From Firmicutes bacterium AM41-11 (GTDB lineage Bacteria > Bacillota_I > Bacilli_A > Erysipelotrichales > Erysipelotrichaceae), in the NCBI GenBank assembly GCA_003480165.1, contig QUIQ01000004.1, forward strand, positions 1 through 64,000: a stretch of DNA of 64,000 nucleotides, given 5' to 3'. Below the pieces are notes generated by a model. It searched no databases. It was not told where the DNA came from and saw only the letters and a list, made by a program, of their open reading frames with translations. The first letter of the stretch is position 1. Every line of letters begins with the position of its first letter. Positions 17,359 to 27,339 of this stretch are shown here, piece by piece. The position numbers and the translations under genes are program-made.

Positions 17359-17622
17359 TTATTGAATACTGTTAACAGCTTTTGCCAAACGTGATTTTTG
17401 ACGAGCTGCATAATTTTTGTGATGTACACCTTTTGCAACGGCGCTATCTAATTTTGAACAACATTCGTTATAAGCAACAACTGCAGCTTCTTTATCTTTT
17501 GCATCAACAGCAGCTAATACTTTTTTGATACTAGTCTTCAATGCTGACTTTCTAGATACGACTAACTTATGTGCTTTGTTGTTAGTTTTTACACGTTTTT
17601 TCTGAGATTGAATTTGTGGCAT
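17359..17622 (-). CDS. rpsT: 30S ribosomal protein S20
   Basis: Primary 16S rRNA-binding protein of the small subunit. The product has 87 residues: a PQIQSQKKRV start, then helical, lysine-rich blocks ending with KGVHHKNYAARQKSRLAKAV, typical of S20. The ATG at 17620-17622 has AGGAGG upstream; a GTG three codons earlier overlaps the ribosome site and is rejected. It is transcribed divergently from fmt from a strong promoter and ends in its own terminator. Confidence 0.97.
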   Translation of the reverse strand: MPQIQSQKKRVKTNNKAHKLVVSRKSALKTSIKKVLAAVDAKDKEAAVVAYNECCSKLDSAVAKGVHHKNYAARQKSRLAKAVNSIQ

Positions 17623-17655
17623 GGTTCGCACCTCCTGACATAAAATTGCAAATGG

Positions 17656-17684
17656 ATTATAGCAAATTCTAAACTTCTTTGCAA
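17656..17684 (-). promoter_or_regulatory. rpsT promoter
   Basis: On the minus strand TTGCAA (17684-17679), 17 bp, TGC-TATAAT (TATAAT at 17661-17656). The TTGCAA is its own reverse complement and also lies upstream of the fmt -10. Confidence 0.85.
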
Positions 17685-17740
17685 CACAAGAGTGAAAAAA
17701 TAAGGTATAATACCGAAGTTAGAGAATATGGAGGAATTGT

Positions 17741-18673
17741 ATGAATCAAAGAAAAATCATTTTTATGGGAACCCCCAAGATTGCAGCAACGGTTTTACAA
17801 TCATTGTTAGATGCGAATATTGCGATTGAGCTTGTTGTAACCCAACCAGATAAAAAGGTCGGGCGTAAACAAATCCTTACATATTCTGCGGTCAAAGAAG
17901 TAGCTATGGAGCATTCGATTCCGACTTTTCAACCGCGAAGAATTAAAGATGACTATCAAGCGATTTTAGATATCCAAGCGGATTTAATTATTACATGTGC
18001 ATATGGACAATTGGTTCCAGATTGTATTTTACAGGCCCCTAAATATGGCTGTGTAAACTTGCATGGTTCTTTATTGCCAAAGTATCGTGGTGGTGCGCCT
18101 ATTCAACGAGCTATTTGGAATGGGGAAACCAAGTCAGGTATGTCATTGATGAAAATGGCTTCAGGTTTAGATACAGGTCCGGTTTGTGCCGTAGAAGAAA
18201 TTGATATTCTTCCTGAAGATACCTCATCGACGCTATTTGAAAAGATGGGTTTAGCAGCCAGCCATTTGATCTTAGAGAACTTAGATCGTGTTTGTTCTTT
18301 AGATTGTGTGTATCAAGCACAAGATGATGCGCTTGCAACTTATGCACCCATTATTAAAAAAGAAGAGGAACACCTTGATTTAAGTCAATCCGATCAACAA
18401 ATCGTTAATCAAATTCGAGCTCTATCATCTCAACCAGGTGCTTATGTACGATTGGGAAAAAAGAAATGGAAAATTTTAGCAGCAAATTATGAAGCAGGTA
18501 ATGCCCAAGAATGTGGCAAGATTATCGGGTGGCTAAAGGATAGTTATGCACTTTCTTTACATGATGGCTTGCTTTACATTCATCAATGTCAAATGGAAGG
18601 GAAACCGGTTTTAGAGGCCAAAGATTTCTACAATGGGCAAGGTAGAAACTTTATAGGACGAATTGTGGAATAA
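17741..18673 (+). CDS. fmt: Methionyl-tRNA formyltransferase
   Basis: Formylates initiator Met-tRNA using 10-formyl-THF. The product has 310 residues. The N-terminal domain shows FMGTPKIAATVLQSLL and VVTQPDKKVGR. The catalytic block reads GCVNLHGSLLPKYRGGAPIQRAIWNG, with the Asn-His pair near residue 105 and SGLDTGPV following. The C-terminal OB-like domain ends at GRNFIGRI. GGAGG precedes the ATG. A TATAAT lies at 17706-17711, with TTGCAA 21 bp before it, which is longer than normal. lepA follows after 12 nt, so the two probably form an operon. Confidence 0.96.
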   Translation: MNQRKIIFMGTPKIAATVLQSLLDANIAIELVVTQPDKKVGRKQILTYSAVKEVAMEHSIPTFQPRRIKDDYQAILDIQADLIITCAYGQLVPDCILQAPKYGCVNLHGSLLPKYRGGAPIQRAIWNGETKSGMSLMKMASGLDTGPVCAVEEIDILPEDTSSTLFEKMGLAASHLILENLDRVCSLDCVYQAQDDALATYAPIIKKEEEHLDLSQSDQQIVNQIRALSSQPGAYVRLGKKKWKILAANYEAGNAQECGKIIGWLKDSYALSLHDGLLYIHQCQMEGKPVLEAKDFYNGQGRNFIGRIVE

Positions 18674-18685
18674 AGGAGGATTTAC

Positions 18686-20488
18686 ATGGATCAAAAACAT
18701 ATACGAAATTTTTCGATTATCGCACATATCGATCATGGAAAATCGACTTTAGCCGATCGTATTTTGGAATTGACCGATACGGTTGAAAAAAGAGAGATGA
18801 AAGCCCAAATGCTTGACTCAATGGACTTAGAAAGAGAACGCGGTATTACTATTAAGCTGAATGCCGTGCAATTAAAATATCATGCCAAAGATGGACAAGA
18901 TTATATTTTCCATTTAATTGATACTCCCGGTCACGTGGATTTTTCCTATGAAGTCAGTCGTTCACTGGCTGCTTGTGAAGGGGCTATCCTCGTTGTCGAT
19001 GCTGCACAAGGCGTGCAAGCGCAAACCTTGGCAAATGTATATTTAGCTTTAGAAAATGATTTGGAGATTATTCCGGTCATTAATAAAATTGATTTACCAA
19101 GTGCCCAACCAGAAGTAGTAAAAAAAGAAATTGAAGATTTAATTGGACTTGATTGTAGTGATGCCGTGGAAATCTCTGCAAAAAGTGGGTTGAATGTCGA
19201 AGCGGTTTTAGAAGAAATTGTTCAAAAACTGCCATGTCCTTCCGGAAATCCCGATGGTGATTTGCAGGCATTAGTATTTGATTCTTTATATGATGCGTAT
19301 CGTGGTGTTATTGCTTTTGTTTCGGTTAAAAATGGTTCGATTCGTCCCAAAGATAAAATCCGTTTTATGGCAACAGGTGCAGAATATGAAGTATTGGAAG
19401 TTGGGGTTCATACTCCAAAAGAAGTTGTAGAAGACCAATTGAATACCGGTGATGTAGGTTGGATTAGTGCTGCCATTAAAAATATCGAAGATGTTCGGGT
19501 GGGAGATACGATTACCCATGTTGATCATCCTGCAAAAGAACCATTAGTCGGATATCGTGAAATGAATCCTATGGTCTATTGTGGATTATACCCCGTGGAT
19601 AATGCTCGCTATGACGATTTAAAAGAAGCATTAGAGAAGTTAAAGTTAAATGATGCTTCTTTACAATATGAACCAGAAACCTCCCAAGCTTTGGGCTTTG
19701 GTTTCCGTTGTGGTTTTTTAGGTTTATTGCATATGGATGTTGTCGAAGAACGCTTGGAAAGAGAATACAATCTGGAGCTTATCGCAACCAGTCCTTCAGT
19801 TATTTATCATGTGTATAAAACCGATGGAACGATGGAAAAAATTGATAATCCAAGTGCTTTGCCAGCACCTCAACATATCGATCATATTGAAGAGCCATAT
19901 GTGAAAGCCGAAATCATGGTTCCTAAGGATTATGTAGGAGCTATGATGGATCTTTGTCAGAAAAAACGTGGGGAATATGTGGATTTGCAGGTACTTGATG
20001 AATTGCGCATGCAGTTGGTTTATGATTTACCGCTGAGTGAAATTATTTTTGATTTCTTTGACAAAATGAAAAGTGCTACAAAGGGATATGCTTCTTTAGA
20101 TTATGAATTGATTGGATATCGTACCAGCAACCTTGTTAAGATGGATATCTTGTTGAACGGACAAATGGTCGATGCATTGTCGACAATTGTATATCGTGAT
20201 TTTGCGTTTAATCGCGGAAATGCGATGGCAATCAAACTGAAAGACTTAATTCCTAAGCAACAATTTGAAATTCCAGTACAAGCTGCCATTGGAGGAAAAG
20301 TCATCGCCAGAACAAATATAAAAGCTTTACGTAAAAATGTCCTGGCTAAATGTTATGGTGGGGACATTTCGCGTAAGAAAAAGCTGTTAGAGAAACAAAA
20401 AGAAGGAAAGAAGCGCATGAAGATGGTTGGTTCGGTAGAAATCCCACAAGAAGCTTTTATGGCTGTGCTTTCTATGGATGATGACTAA
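18686..20488 (+). CDS. lepA: Elongation factor 4 (LepA)
   Basis: Ribosome-associated GTPase of the LepA family, 600 residues as usual. G1 [10 protein letters not shown]3 DTPGHVDF and G4 NKIDLP are intact. The LepA C-terminal domain contains the basic block [27 protein letters not shown] lies just upstream, overlapping the fmt stop region. It overlaps hemW by 11 nt. Unlike in spore formers, no gpr or spoIIP lies between rpsT and lepA. Confidence 0.97.
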   Translation: MDQKHIRNFSIIAHIDHGKSTLADRILELTDTVEKREMKAQMLDSMDLERERGITIKLNAVQLKYHAKDGQDYIFHLIDTPGHVDFSYEVSRSLAACEGAILVVDAAQGVQAQTLANVYLALENDLEIIPVINKIDLPSAQPEVVKKEIEDLIGLDCSDAVEISAKSGLNVEAVLEEIVQKLPCPSGNPDGDLQALVFDSLYDAYRGVIAFVSVKNGSIRPKDKIRFMATGAEYEVLEVGVHTPKEVVEDQLNTGDVGWISAAIKNIEDVRVGDTITHVDHPAKEPLVGYREMNPMVYCGLYPVDNARYDDLKEALEKLKLNDASLQYEPETSQALGFGFRCGFLGLLHMDVVEERLEREYNLELIATSPSVIYHVYKTDGTMEKIDNPSALPAPQHIDHIEEPYVKAEIMVPKDYVGAMMDLCQKKRGEYVDLQVLDELRMQLVYDLPLSEIIFDFFDKMKSATKGYASLDYELIGYRTSNLVKMDILLNGQMVDALSTIVYRDFAFNRGNAMAIKLKDLIPKQQFEIPVQAAIGGKVIARTNIKALRKNVLAKCYGGDISRKKKLLEKQKEGKKRMKMVGSVEIPQEAFMAVLSMDDD

Positions 20489-21569
20489 ACATATTTATGT
20501 TCATATTCCTTTCTGTGATTCCATTTGTTTCTACTGTGATTTCTTTCGCTCTGTAAGCAATGAAACGATAAAAAAACAGTGGCTATCTCAAATCACAAAG
20601 GAAATTCAAGCCAAATCCTTCTCTAAGATTTCAACCCTTTATTTTGGCGGTGGAACCCCAAGCTGTTTGTCGGTTGAAGCTTTTGAACAACTGGCAACTT
20701 TGTTTGCGCCATATCTTACCCAAGATTATGAATGGACGATTGAGGTAAATCCTGATTCTGTAACTAAAGAAAAACTGCAGATTTATAAAAAGTGGGGCGT
20801 GAATCGAATTAGTATGGGGGTACAGACGTTTCATGATGTCTTGTTGAAAAAAATTGGCCGGAAACATACGTCTAGTCAAGTGTATCAAGCGATTGATTTG
20901 TGTCATGAAGTAGGTATAAAAAACGTGTCTTTGGATTTGATTTATGCGCTTCCTGGTGAAACATTAGCTGATTTAAAAGCAGATTTGGATGCCTTTTTAA
21001 ACTGTAAAGTTGATCATATTTCGATTTATTCCTTACAAATCGAAGCTAATTCGGTTTTTGGAAAACAACATCTGCAACCTTGTGATTCAGATTTGGAAGC
21101 CGATATGTATGAGTGCATTGAAAAGACTTTGACGGCAGCTGGATATACGCATTATGAAATTAGTTCTTATGCGAAAAATAATCGCTTCAGTAAACATAAT
21201 TGTTCCTATTGGGATGATTCAGATTTTATGGGGATTGGTTGTGGTGCCAGTGGTCGCGAGAAGGGAATACGTTATGATATCGATGCCAATTTACAAGCGT
21301 ATTGTCAAAATGGACCAAAGCTTCATTGGGTTCCAACCAATGCAAGAGAGCAAGCTTTTGAAGCTATTATGATGGCTTTAAGAACGTGCTTTGGTTTGGA
21401 CATCAAAGCGTGGAATAAAAAGTATCAACGAAACTTTTTAGCGAATTATGCCCCGGTTTTAGAAAAGTATACCAACGAACTTGTCTACAAAGAAAACAGG
21501 GTATTTTGTACGCCACATGGCTTTGAGATTTTAAATTCAATTCTAGTTGATTTTTTAGATGAAAATTGA
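20478..21569 (+). CDS. hemW: Radical SAM heme chaperone HemW (oxygen-independent coproporphyrinogen oxidase-like)
   Basis: The 363-residue radical SAM protein has the cluster motif CDSICFYC near residue 13, then [19 protein letters not shown], and [10 protein letters not shown]. It carries the HemW-type C-terminal domain. HemW binds heme and is thought to insert it into respiratory proteins; true HemN oxidases have extra N-terminal sequence that is missing here. The start is ATG 20478 or 20481 inside the end of lepA, with no good Shine-Dalgarno, so coupling is likely. The rpsO promoter overlaps its stop. Confidence 0.9.
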   Translation: MMTKHIYVHIPFCDSICFYCDFFRSVSNETIKKQWLSQITKEIQAKSFSKISTLYFGGGTPSCLSVEAFEQLATLFAPYLTQDYEWTIEVNPDSVTKEKLQIYKKWGVNRISMGVQTFHDVLLKKIGRKHTSSQVYQAIDLCHEVGIKNVSLDLIYALPGETLADLKADLDAFLNCKVDHISIYSLQIEANSVFGKQHLQPCDSDLEADMYECIEKTLTAAGYTHYEISSYAKNNRFSKHNCSYWDDSDFMGIGCGASGREKGIRYDIDANLQAYCQNGPKLHWVPTNAREQAFEAIMMALRTCFGLDIKAWNKKYQRNFLANYAPVLEKYTNELVYKENRVFCTPHGFEILNSILVDFLDEN

Positions 21570-21575
21570 TATCAT
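21547..21575 (+). promoter_or_regulatory. rpsO promoter
   Basis: TTGATT (21547-21552), 17 bp, TATCAT (21570-21575). It lies at the very end of hemW and gives a leader of about 70 nt. Confidence 0.65.
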
Positions 21576-21581
21576 TAAAAA

Positions 21582-21651
21582 GCTTTTGAACGAGGAATAA
21601 GGAATTTCCGACCTTATGCTTGGTTCTTAAGGACTATATAGGAGGAAACAT
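21582..21651 (+). promoter_or_regulatory. Structured rpsO leader, possible S15 autoregulatory site
   Basis: ATAAGG pairs with CCTTAT over a 9-nt loop. An outer helix can form between GAAC and GTTC, extended by CTT/AAG after an internal loop. Bacterial S15 often represses its own mRNA through such a leader. I infer this from position and structure, not from a recognised consensus. Confidence 0.45.
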
Positions 21652-21918
21652 ATGTTATTAAAATCAGAAAAAGATGCTATCATCAAAAAGTATGCAATCC
21701 ATGAAGGAGATACAGGTTCTCCAGAAGTACAAGTTGCTGTTTTAACTGCTGAAATCAACCGTTTGACAGAACACTTCAAAGAACACAAACATGATTATCA
21801 TTCACAACGTGGATTGATGAAAAAAGTAGGTCGTCGTAAGAATTTATTAGCTTACTTACAAAAGAAAGACTTAGATCGTTATAAAAAATTGATCGCTGAA
21901 TTAGGTTTAAGAAAGTAA
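21652..21918 (+). CDS. rpsO: 30S ribosomal protein S15
   Basis: Small-subunit protein that binds the central domain of 16S rRNA. The 88 residues include the S15 signature: [24 protein letters not shown], then [26 protein letters not shown] lies before the ATG. It is followed by its own terminator and then pnp, the conserved rpsO-pnp order. Expression is probably controlled through the structured leader. Confidence 0.98.
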   Translation: MLLKSEKDAIIKKYAIHEGDTGSPEVQVAVLTAEINRLTEHFKEHKHDYHSQRGLMKKVGRRKNLLAYLQKKDLDRYKKLIAELGLRK

Positions 21919-21938
21919 TCGTAAAGATTACTTTTTTT
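21914..21938 (+). terminator. rpsO terminator
   Basis: AGTAATC pairs with GATTACT over a 5-nt loop, followed by T residues. The 5' arm includes the stop codon. Confidence 0.8.
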
Positions 21939-21999
21939 ATATCTTTTTTCGAATTTGTATGATACCATCAAAATGTTTATAAATGAGGTGAAAAGAAAA

Positions 22000-24144
22000 A
22001 TGGCGAAACAAGAGTTTCAATTTGAATTCTGTGGCCGGGGGATCACAGTTGAAACGGGAGAAATCGCAAAACAAGCTGATGGTGCTGTTATTGTCCGTTA
22101 TGGAGATACAGTAACTATTTCTACAGCATGTGCGAGTAATCAAGCCAAAGAAGGTATTGATTTCTTTCCGTTAACAGTAAGTTTTGAAGAAAAATTATAT
22201 TCCGTAGGAAGAATTCCAGGTGGATTTTTACGTAGAGAAGGACGTCCAAGTGAACATGCGACATTAACAGCTCGTATGATCGACCGTCCGATTCGTCCTT
22301 TATTTGCTGAAGGATTTAGAAATGAAGTACAAGTTGTAAATACCGTACTTAGTGTAGATCAAGATGCACCATGTGATATGGCTGCTATGTTAGGTGCAAG
22401 TTTATCTTTATGTATTTCAGATATTCCTTTTAATGGACCAATTGCAGGTGTTCATGTTGGTCGTGTGGATGGACAATTGATTGCCAATCCAACTGTCGAA
22501 CAACAAAAAGTCAGTGATATTGATTTAACTGTTGCTGGTACGGCACAAGCTTTAAACATGGTTGAAGCAGGTGCTAAAGAAGTTTCTGAAGAAGATATGT
22601 TGGCAGCTTTGATGTTTGGTCATGAACAAGTAAAAAAACTTTGTGCCTTCCAAGAAGAAGTAATTGCCGCTTGTGGTAAAGAAAAACGTGAAATTCAATT
22701 GTATACGGTTGATCCAACCATTGATGCCGAAGTTCGTAAGGAATTTGAAGCAAAAATTCGTGAAGCTGTTTCTATTAAAGAAAAATTGCTTCGTTACAAT
22801 ACAATTGATGAATTGACAGATCAAGCCGCTGCTATGATTGAAGCCAAAGAATACAGTTCAGAAAAAGAACAGGCTAATGCAGTAAAACAAGCTCGTGAAA
22901 TTTGTCATGGTATTGAAGCAGATGAAGTACGTCGTTTGATTATTGAAGACAAAGTTCGTCCTGATGGTCGTAAAATTGATGAAATTCGTCCATTAAATTC
23001 ACAAGTTGATTTATTGCCAAGAGTACATGGTTCAGCTTTATTTACCCGTGGTGAAACCCAAGTTTTATCTACAACTACTTTAGGTGCATTAAATGAAAAC
23101 CAAATTATTGATGATTTAACGACTAATGAATCAAAACAATTTATGCATCAATATAATTTCCCACCATATTGTGTTGGAGAAACAGGTCGTATGGGTTCAC
23201 CTGGTCGTCGTGAAATTGGTCATGGGGCTTTAGGTGAAAGAGCTTTAAAACAAGTCTTACCTTCAACGGAAGAATTCCCTTATACGATTCGTACTGTAGC
23301 GGATGTAATGGAAAGTAATGGTTCAAGTTCTCAGGCATCTATTTGTGCTGGTACAATGTCTTTAATGGCTGCTGGTGTACCTATTAAAGCACCTGTTGCT
23401 GGTATTGCGATGGGATTGATCATGAATGATGAAACAGGTCAATATACTGTTTTAACTGATATTCAAGGTATGGAAGATCACTTTGGTGATATGGACTTTA
23501 AAGTAGCTGGTACATCAAATGGTATTACCGCTTTACAAATGGATATCAAAACAACAGGAATCACAAAGGAGATTTTCGAAGAAGCCTTAGCTCAAGCACA
23601 TAAAGCTCGTTTAGAAATCCTTGCGAATATGGCTACAGCTATTGCCGAACCACGAAAAGAATTAAGTCCTTATGCACCTAAGATTGGCATGATGACAATT
23701 GATCCAGATAAGATTAAAGATGTTATTGGACCTGGTGGTAAGATGATCAATGAAATCATTGAAGCTTGTGACAATGTCAAGATTGATATTGATGATGACG
23801 GTCATGTTGTCATTTATCATACTGATTATGATGCAATCAACAAAGCGAAAGAGATGATTTCAAATTTAACTCGTGAAGTTAAAGAAGGCGATGTGTACAA
23901 TGCCAAAGTTGTTCGTATTGAAAAATTTGGTGCATTTGTCAACTTATTTGGTAATACCGATGGTTTACTACATATCTCTAAGATCAGTCATCACCGTGTA
24001 GAAAAAGTCGAAGATGTTTTGAAAATTGGTGATATGATCGATGTTAAGGTTATTGAAATTGATCGTAAAGGTCGTATCAATGTCAGTGCCAAAGCTTTAC
24101 TTCCTAAACCTAAAAAAGAAGAAGAGCCAAAAACGGAAGAATAA
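22000..24144 (+). CDS. pnp: Polyribonucleotide nucleotidyltransferase (PNPase)
   Basis: Phosphorolytic 3'-5' exoribonuclease of the degradosome. The product has 714 residues: two RNase PH domains (RPIRPLF near 90; [15 protein letters not shown] near 350; [25 protein letters not shown] block with [20 protein letters not shown] near 440), then KH ([18 protein letters not shown] near 565) and S1 ([18 protein letters not shown]) domains. GAGGTG is 9 nt before the ATG at 22000; the longer open frame reaches back towards the rpsO terminator and is rejected. It ends in its own terminator. Confidence 0.97.
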   Translation: MAKQEFQFEFCGRGITVETGEIAKQADGAVIVRYGDTVTISTACASNQAKEGIDFFPLTVSFEEKLYSVGRIPGGFLRREGRPSEHATLTARMIDRPIRPLFAEGFRNEVQVVNTVLSVDQDAPCDMAAMLGASLSLCISDIPFNGPIAGVHVGRVDGQLIANPTVEQQKVSDIDLTVAGTAQALNMVEAGAKEVSEEDMLAALMFGHEQVKKLCAFQEEVIAACGKEKREIQLYTVDPTIDAEVRKEFEAKIREAVSIKEKLLRYNTIDELTDQAAAMIEAKEYSSEKEQANAVKQAREICHGIEADEVRRLIIEDKVRPDGRKIDEIRPLNSQVDLLPRVHGSALFTRGETQVLSTTTLGALNENQIIDDLTTNESKQFMHQYNFPPYCVGETGRMGSPGRREIGHGALGERALKQVLPSTEEFPYTIRTVADVMESNGSSSQASICAGTMSLMAAGVPIKAPVAGIAMGLIMNDETGQYTVLTDIQGMEDHFGDMDFKVAGTSNGITALQMDIKTTGITKEIFEEALAQAHKARLEILANMATAIAEPRKELSPYAPKIGMMTIDPDKIKDVIGPGGKMINEIIEACDNVKIDIDDDGHVVIYHTDYDAINKAKEMISNLTREVKEGDVYNAKVVRIEKFGAFVNLFGNTDGLLHISKISHHRVEKVEDVLKIGDMIDVKVIEIDRKGRINVSAKALLPKPKKEEEPKTEE

Positions 24145-24153
24145 AACAAAATC

Positions 24154-24185
24154 GAAGATGGAAAATGTTCCGTCTTCTTTTTTTT
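24154..24185 (+). terminator. pnp terminator
   Basis: GAAGATGG pairs with CCGTCTTC (one T-G) over an 8-nt loop, followed by about eight T. Confidence 0.9.
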
Positions 24186-24198
24186 AGATAGGAAAGTA

Positions 24199-24207
24199 TG
24201 GTATGAT
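24199..24207 (+). promoter_or_regulatory. Extended -10 promoter of the trmB-murC block
   Basis: TGG-TATGAT with TATGAT at 24202-24207, downstream of the pnp terminator. No -35 is recognised at the right spacing. Confidence 0.45.
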
Positions 24208-24234
24208 TGTGCATAGAGTTTTGGAGGAAATCCT

Positions 24235-24867
24235 ATGCGAATGCGAAGAATAAAATGGGCTGTTGATTACTTAGACCAAGCGCTTTGTTTGGTTAGAAAG
24301 CCAGAAAAATATAAGGGAAAATGGAAACAACAATTGGGATGTGAAAAATTGCATGTCGAAATTGGTTGTGGTAAAGGAAATTATTCTCTAAATATGTCGA
24401 AGCTGTATCCGCAAGAAGGCTTTATTGCCGTTGAAAAGAATGAGAGTGCAGCGGGCATTACCGCAAAAAAATACGATGAAGACAATGAAAAAGGAAAATT
24501 GAGTTTTATTCATGGTGATGCCGAAAACATTGATGAATGGTTTGCAGAAAAAGAAGTTGATGTTATCCATTTGAATTTTTCTGATCCATGGCCAAAAAAT
24601 CGTTATGCGAAACGGCGTTTGTCATCGGCAAAATTTTTAGATTCTTATAAAAATATTTTAGCGAAAGATGGTGAAATCCAGATGAAGACCGATAACGCCA
24701 AGTTGTTTGCGTTTTCGTTAATTGAATTTCAAAAAGCCGGTTTTTTGATGAAGGAAGTGGATTTAGATTATCGTAGTGAACCACATCCTGAAGATGTCAT
24801 GACGGAATATGAAGAAAAATTTGTAGCGAATCATCAACCCATCTATCGATGTGTTTGGATTCGGTGA
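24235..24867 (+). CDS. trmB: tRNA (guanine-N7-)-methyltransferase
   Basis: Methylates G46 of tRNAs with SAM. The product has 210 residues. It shows the RKPEKYKGKW N-terminal block, the SAM-binding VEIGCGKGNY near 42, and the catalytic LNFSDPWPKNRYAKRRLSS near 120, with YEEKF near the end. GGAGG lies 7 nt before the ATG. A thioredoxin-like gene begins just after the stop, as ytpP lies close to trmB in Bacillus. Confidence 0.96.
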   Translation: MRMRRIKWAVDYLDQALCLVRKPEKYKGKWKQQLGCEKLHVEIGCGKGNYSLNMSKLYPQEGFIAVEKNESAAGITAKKYDEDNEKGKLSFIHGDAENIDEWFAEKEVDVIHLNFSDPWPKNRYAKRRLSSAKFLDSYKNILAKDGEIQMKTDNAKLFAFSLIEFQKAGFLMKEVDLDYRSEPHPEDVMTEYEEKFVANHQPIYRCVWIR

Positions 24868-24871
24868 TATA

Positions 24872-25219
24872 ATGAAAACAGTTCATTCCAATGAAGAATA
24901 TGTAAAAATGCTTCTGCAAGATAAAATATCCATTTGTCTTTTTACCAGCTTTGCGTGTAGTGATTGTACGACCACAAAGCAGATTGTTGCAGATCTTGAA
25001 AAAGACTATCCGGAGATTGGCTTTTATCTTGTAGATCGTAATGAATTAGCGGCTTTATCGAAGGATTTAGGTGTCAATGTTGTGCCCAGCTTTTTTTCGT
25101 ATAAGAATGGGCAAGAATTATCGCGTTTTATGACACCTTATCCAAAAACAAGAGCAGAAATCATATCCTATATAAATATGAATTGCCAAAAAGGAGGAAG
25201 CGTATGTTCAAAGATTTGA
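24872..25219 (+). CDS. Thioredoxin-like protein (YtpP-type position)
   Basis: This 115-residue thioredoxin-fold protein has the redox pair Cys-Ser-Asp-Cys in FTSFACSDCTTTKQ near residue 28 and the cis-proline block VNVVPSFFSYKNG near 70. The Trp-Cys-Gly-Pro-Cys of classical thioredoxin is not kept, so its redox partner is uncertain. GGTGAT, which spans the trmB stop, is the only ribosome site for the ATG at 24872 and suggests coupling. It overlaps the next gene by 16 nt. Confidence 0.8.
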   Translation: MKTVHSNEEYVKMLLQDKISICLFTSFACSDCTTTKQIVADLEKDYPEIGFYLVDRNELAALSKDLGVNVVPSFFSYKNGQELSRFMTPYPKTRAEIISYINMNCQKGGSVCSKI

Positions 25220-25893
25220 TGAAATCTATTTTTAGTGAAGAAGTAGAATTAGATGATGAAGCAGAAGTAGAAGAACCTAAGAAAAAAGCGAAAAAGGTAG
25301 AAAAAAAGGTAGAGCCAAAAGTGCAAAAGAGTGAAGAACCTGTTGCCGCAGAACAAACGCTAAAGGTTCAACCTACAGAAAAGAAGGTTGCTCAACCAGA
25401 ACCAACTCCTGTTGTTCAAAATGTTGCTCCTGTTCAACCAGTTGCCAAAAAACCAACGAGCTTTGGTACTTTGAATGCGGACACGGTAAAGAAGAAAGAA
25501 GAAAAACCACGTCGTAAAATGTATCATTACGATCGCAATAAAGCACATCATATTCAACCAAAGCCATCAAAAAATCTAGTTTATGATTATCAATCTGTCG
25601 TTTCACCTATTTTTGGAAATACGGCTGATGAGAATAAAGCGTATGATAAAGTGCATAATGCGATTGAATTAGAAAAACCAAAAATTCACGATGGATTTGA
25701 TCAAGTGATTTCTCCAATGTTTGGATCTACGATTCCTACAGTGAAAAAATCTGTAGATCATATTCCACAAAAGAAAATCAAAGAAGACATTACAATTGAT
25801 TCAGAAGTAATTTCTTTAGCAGATATTTTAGAAAAGAAGAAACAAAAAGAGCCAGTTGTGAAACAAGAAAAATTATTTGTTTCGAAAAACTAA
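25204..25893 (+). CDS. Low-complexity protein with two SPxFG motifs, in the sftA position
   Basis: I do not recognise a domain. The 229 residues start MFKDLMKSIFSEEVELDDE, run through a charged, repetitive Lys/Glu/Val/Pro linker to about residue 90, then carry two similar motifs: VVSPIFGNTADE near 138 and VISPMFGSTIPT near 175. A last helix (VISLADILEKKKQKE) follows. There is no membrane segment and no ATPase motif. AAGGAGGAAG lies just before the ATG at 25204. In Bacillus the slot before murC holds the SftA DNA translocase, so this could be a remnant of the SftA linker without the motor. That is inference. Confidence 0.7.
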   Translation: MFKDLMKSIFSEEVELDDEAEVEEPKKKAKKVEKKVEPKVQKSEEPVAAEQTLKVQPTEKKVAQPEPTPVVQNVAPVQPVAKKPTSFGTLNADTVKKKEEKPRRKMYHYDRNKAHHIQPKPSKNLVYDYQSVVSPIFGNTADENKAYDKVHNAIELEKPKIHDGFDQVISPMFGSTIPTVKKSVDHIPQKKIKEDITIDSEVISLADILEKKKQKEPVVKQEKLFVSKN

Positions 25894-25905
25894 GGGGGAA
25901 TTGGT

Positions 25906-27219
25906 ATGGCTTATCATTTTATTGGAATTAAAGGAACAGGAATGGGTGCACTTGCGTGTATTTTGCATGATGAAAATTATGAAGTAAATGGAAGTGACAT
26001 TGAAAAATATATTTTCACGGAAGAAAGTTTAAAAGAGCGCAATATTCCTTATACAACCTTTGATGCAAAGAATATTAAAGATGGAGATACAGTGATTATT
26101 GGCGCAGCTTTTGATCGAAGCAATCCAGAAGTAGCTGCAGCATTGGATAATCCGAATGTGAAAGCGTATTACTATTTTGATTTTTTAGGTGAATTTGCGA
26201 AAAATTATAAGTCGATTAGTGTAGCTGGTACACATGGTAAAAGTACGACAACCGGACTTTTAGGAACCTTGCTGCCACGTTTGGCTAAATCTGGTTATTT
26301 AATTGGAGATGGACATGGAAATATGCCGGAAGGCAGTGAATACTTTGTATTTGAATCGTGTGAATTCCAACGTCATTTCCTTTGTTATCATCCGGATTAT
26401 GCAATCTTAACAAATATTGAAATGGATCATGTCGATTACTACAAAGATATCGATGATTATGTTTCGGCTTTCCAATCCTTTGCGGATCAAGTAGGTAAGA
26501 AAATTGTTTATTTTGGAGACGATCCATATCTACCAAACTTGCAGTATAAGGTGCCTGCTGTTTCTTATGGTTTGAAAGATGGAAATGACTATCAAGCTAT
26601 TCATCTAGAACAAGGTCCTTTTGGTATGCATTTTGATATTCTTCTTGACAAGGAAGTTATTGCTCACATCGAATTACCAGAAGCAAGTGATACTTTCTTA
26701 CAAGATGCATTGGGATCTTTCGCACTTTGTCATGAATTAGGCTTATCGAGTGAAGAAATCGTTGATGGTTTAAAAGATTTTAAGGGAATTGCCCGTCGTA
26801 GCGTGATTGAAAAAGTAGGTGTTTCGGTATTGGTTGATGATTATGCGCATCATCCAACGGCTATTCGTTACTTGATTGATGGAGCACGCAAACGTTTCCC
26901 TGATAAAAAAGTCATTGCTCTTTATAAACCAGATCGTTATAGTCGTCTTCAATATTTCTTAGATGGATTTGCGGACAGTTTAAATACGGCAGATGAAGTT
27001 GTTCTTTGTGACTTTCCTAAAAATGCCGTTCGTGAAGATGCTTCCATTACAGTAACCATTCAAGATTTATTGGCAAAGTGTAAAAATGCTCGCTTGTTGG
27101 ATATTGATGATGCATCGGCTAAAGTCTTATATGATATGGGACCTGCAGTATATTTATTTATGTCAAGTAAGGATATTTACTTATTAAAAGACAAGTTAAA
27201 GGTCTTATTAGAAAAATAG
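25906..27219 (+). CDS. murC: UDP-N-acetylmuramate--L-alanine ligase
   Basis: Adds L-Ala to UDP-MurNAc in peptidoglycan synthesis. The 437 residues show the MurC N-terminal Rossmann block (FIGIKGTGMGALACIL, then VNGSD), the ATP loop AGTHGKSTTTGLL near 107, the middle-domain ECEFQR-like ESCEFQRHFL near 155 with NIEMDHVDYY, and the C-terminal VDDYAHHPTAIR near 310 with RYSRLQYFLD. The ATP loop has Ser where many MurC have Thr, which is conservative. GGGGGAATT precedes the ATG. A strong terminator follows. Confidence 0.93.
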   Translation: MAYHFIGIKGTGMGALACILHDENYEVNGSDIEKYIFTEESLKERNIPYTTFDAKNIKDGDTVIIGAAFDRSNPEVAAALDNPNVKAYYYFDFLGEFAKNYKSISVAGTHGKSTTTGLLGTLLPRLAKSGYLIGDGHGNMPEGSEYFVFESCEFQRHFLCYHPDYAILTNIEMDHVDYYKDIDDYVSAFQSFADQVGKKIVYFGDDPYLPNLQYKVPAVSYGLKDGNDYQAIHLEQGPFGMHFDILLDKEVIAHIELPEASDTFLQDALGSFALCHELGLSSEEIVDGLKDFKGIARRSVIEKVGVSVLVDDYAHHPTAIRYLIDGARKRFPDKKVIALYKPDRYSRLQYFLDGFADSLNTADEVVLCDFPKNAVREDASITVTIQDLLAKCKNARLLDIDDASAKVLYDMGPAVYLFMSSKDIYLLKDKLKVLLEK

Positions 27220-27248
27220 GTTGTGTGAGAAACTCACACAACTTTTTT
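27220..27248 (+). terminator. murC terminator
   Basis: A perfect 10-bp stem, GTTGTGTGAG with CTCACACAAC over AAA, is followed by six T. Confidence 0.95.
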
Positions 27249-27251
27249 AAT

Positions 27252-27265
27252 TATAAGCGTTTACA
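27252..27265 (+). promoter_or_regulatory. cre-like operator (CcpA site)
   Basis: TATAAGCGTTTACA differs at one position from the palindromic cre form TGTAAGCGTTTACA. It lies about 50 bp upstream of the -10 of the operon that ends in ccpA, so autoregulation is likely. Confidence 0.65.
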
Positions 27266-27313
27266 CATACTTGAAAAGTTTTTCATTCAAAGATGGATAC
27301 GCTTTCTTTCTTG

Positions 27314-27322
27314 TGTTATAAT
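27314..27322 (+). promoter_or_regulatory. Extended -10 promoter of ytxG-x-ccpA
   Basis: TGT-TATAAT with TATAAT at 27317-27322. No convincing -35. Confidence 0.65.
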
Positions 27323-27339
27323 TCGATAGAGGTGATTTT

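Noticed and set aside
24868..24874. TATAAT overlapping the thioredoxin-like gene start
   Set aside because: The -10 box would overlap the ATG itself, so it cannot drive this gene. GGTGAT across the trmB stop explains translation by coupling.
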